DNA from: Spirosoma sp.
Lineage (GTDB): Bacteria; Bacteroidota; Bacteroidia; Cytophagales; Spirosomataceae
NCBI GenBank assembly: GCA_025351545.1
Contig: JANXVQ010000542.1
Location: 1 to 6,527 of the forward strand
Direction: 5' to 3'
DNA length: 6,527 bases
The notes under the pieces are model-generated. The model was not told the DNA's origin. It saw only the letters and a program-made list of their open reading frames with translations, and ran no database searches. How positions within the stretch are numbered: position 1 is the stretch's first letter; the number at the start of each line of letters is the position of its first letter. The position numbers and the translations under genes are program-made. Below are positions 6,068-6,527 of the stretch, piece by piece.

Positions 6068-6527
6068 ATGAAGAAACTCCTTATCAGCGCATCGGTTTGC
6101 TTGCTCTCTGTAGCAGCGTCGGCGCAGGAAACGCAGTGGTATCTGCGTGATAAAACCGATAGTACAGCTGGTATCAGCGTTGAACGGACATATCGCGAAC
6201 TTCTCAACGGCCGTAAGCCAACGCCCGTAATTGTAGCCGTTATTGATGGCGGCATCGACACTACTCACGAAGATCTTCGCGGGGTACTCTGGGTGAATCC
6301 GAAAGAAATAGCCGGAAATGGGAAAGACGATGATAAAAATGGCTATGTAGACGATGTTCACGGCTGGAATTTTATTGGTGGGAAAGATGGCCGTAATGTC
6401 AGTTATGAAACAGCCGAAGTAACCCGGCTTTATGCACAACTGAAACCTGCTTATGAGGGAAAGGATAGAAAAGGGCTAAAGCCAGAGCAACAAAAAGAAT
6501 ACGATTTGTATGTAAAGACGAAAGCTG
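6068..6527 (+). CDS. Secreted S8 (subtilisin-like) serine peptidase, N-terminal part (3' truncated by window)
   Basis: The first 153 codons of an exported subtilase that continues past the window. A signal peptide MKKLLISASVCLLSVAASA ends in ASA before QE (cleavage about 19/20). VIVAVIDGGIDTTHEDL (54-70) carries the catalytic aspartate D60 in the family's Asp motif. GNGKDDDKNGYVDDVHGWNF (83-102) is the Asp/Gly-rich segment common in Bacteroidota S8 peptidases, probably calcium-binding. From 110 onward a charged, helical stretch (YETAEVTRLYAQLKPAYEGK and following) appears before the HGTH motif would be expected, consistent with an insertion between the catalytic Asp and His. The catalytic His and Ser lie outside the window. 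There is no long propeptide between signal and catalytic domain, only about 30 residues. ATG 6068 is chosen because it opens the signal peptide. No Shine-Dalgarno is seen. Confidence 0.9.
   Translation, partial: MKKLLISASVCLLSVAASAQETQWYLRDKTDSTAGISVERTYRELLNGRKPTPVIVAVIDGGIDTTHEDLRGVLWVNPKEIAGNGKDDDKNGYVDDVHGWNFIGGKDGRNVSYETAEVTRLYAQLKPAYEGKDRKGLKPEQQKEYDLYVKTKA

Noticed and set aside
5951..6439. A 162-codon minus-strand open frame and a shorter one nested in it (6037-6261)
   Set aside because: They lie opposite the + strand S8 peptidase frame, which shows a textbook signal peptide and the catalytic Asp motif; the antisense products show no domain.
1..6527. CRISPR array, tRNA/rRNA, insertion sequence, phage or defence genes
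   Set aside because: No regularly spaced repeats, no cloverleaf or rRNA-like sequence, no transposase or integrase motifs and no terminal inverted repeats were seen; the genes account for nearly the whole window.

Overview
The window looks like a chromosomal segment of a Bacteroidota bacterium, most likely of the order Cytophagales (a Spirosoma-like genus is my inference). The reasons are the mutY-ssb-gldE order typical of that phylum, translation starts preceded by A/T-rich leaders rather than Shine-Dalgarno sequences, promoter boxes resembling the Bacteroidota TTTG / TAnnTTTG consensus, and secreted proteins (DUF3500, S8 peptidase) of types common there.

Left part (1-2417, + strand): the 3' end of mutY (8-oxoG:A repair glycosylase, recognition domain only), then ssb, then gldE, a DUF21/CBS/CorC-type membrane protein of the gliding-associated family. 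The ssb-gldE gap is 41 bases with no terminator, so these two are probably co-transcribed, from a candidate promoter overlapping the mutY end. The expected partner gldD does not follow gldE.

Middle (2418-3592): a solitary, AT-richer phytanoyl-CoA-dioxygenase-like gene with complete iron and 2-oxoglutarate ligands, its own candidate -7 box and a strong intrinsic terminator. Converging on that hairpin from the right is a minus-strand gene (3591-4700) for a multi-pass membrane protein I do not recognise with confidence.

Right part (4701-6527): a 153-base divergent intergenic region rich in small inverted repeats, then a secreted DUF3500 protein with a visible internal duplication, and the 5' part of a secreted S8 (subtilisin-like) peptidase that runs off the window end. 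These two + strand genes are 86 bases apart with no terminator between them, and both carry signal peptides.

The genes are housekeeping DNA maintenance, envelope and secreted functions. I found no tRNA, rRNA, CRISPR array, insertion sequence or phage gene, and no clear new multi-gene system. The most interesting leads are the DUF3500 internal repeat, the structured DUF3500 leader with a small overlapping upstream ORF, and the dioxygenase sitting where gldD would be expected.
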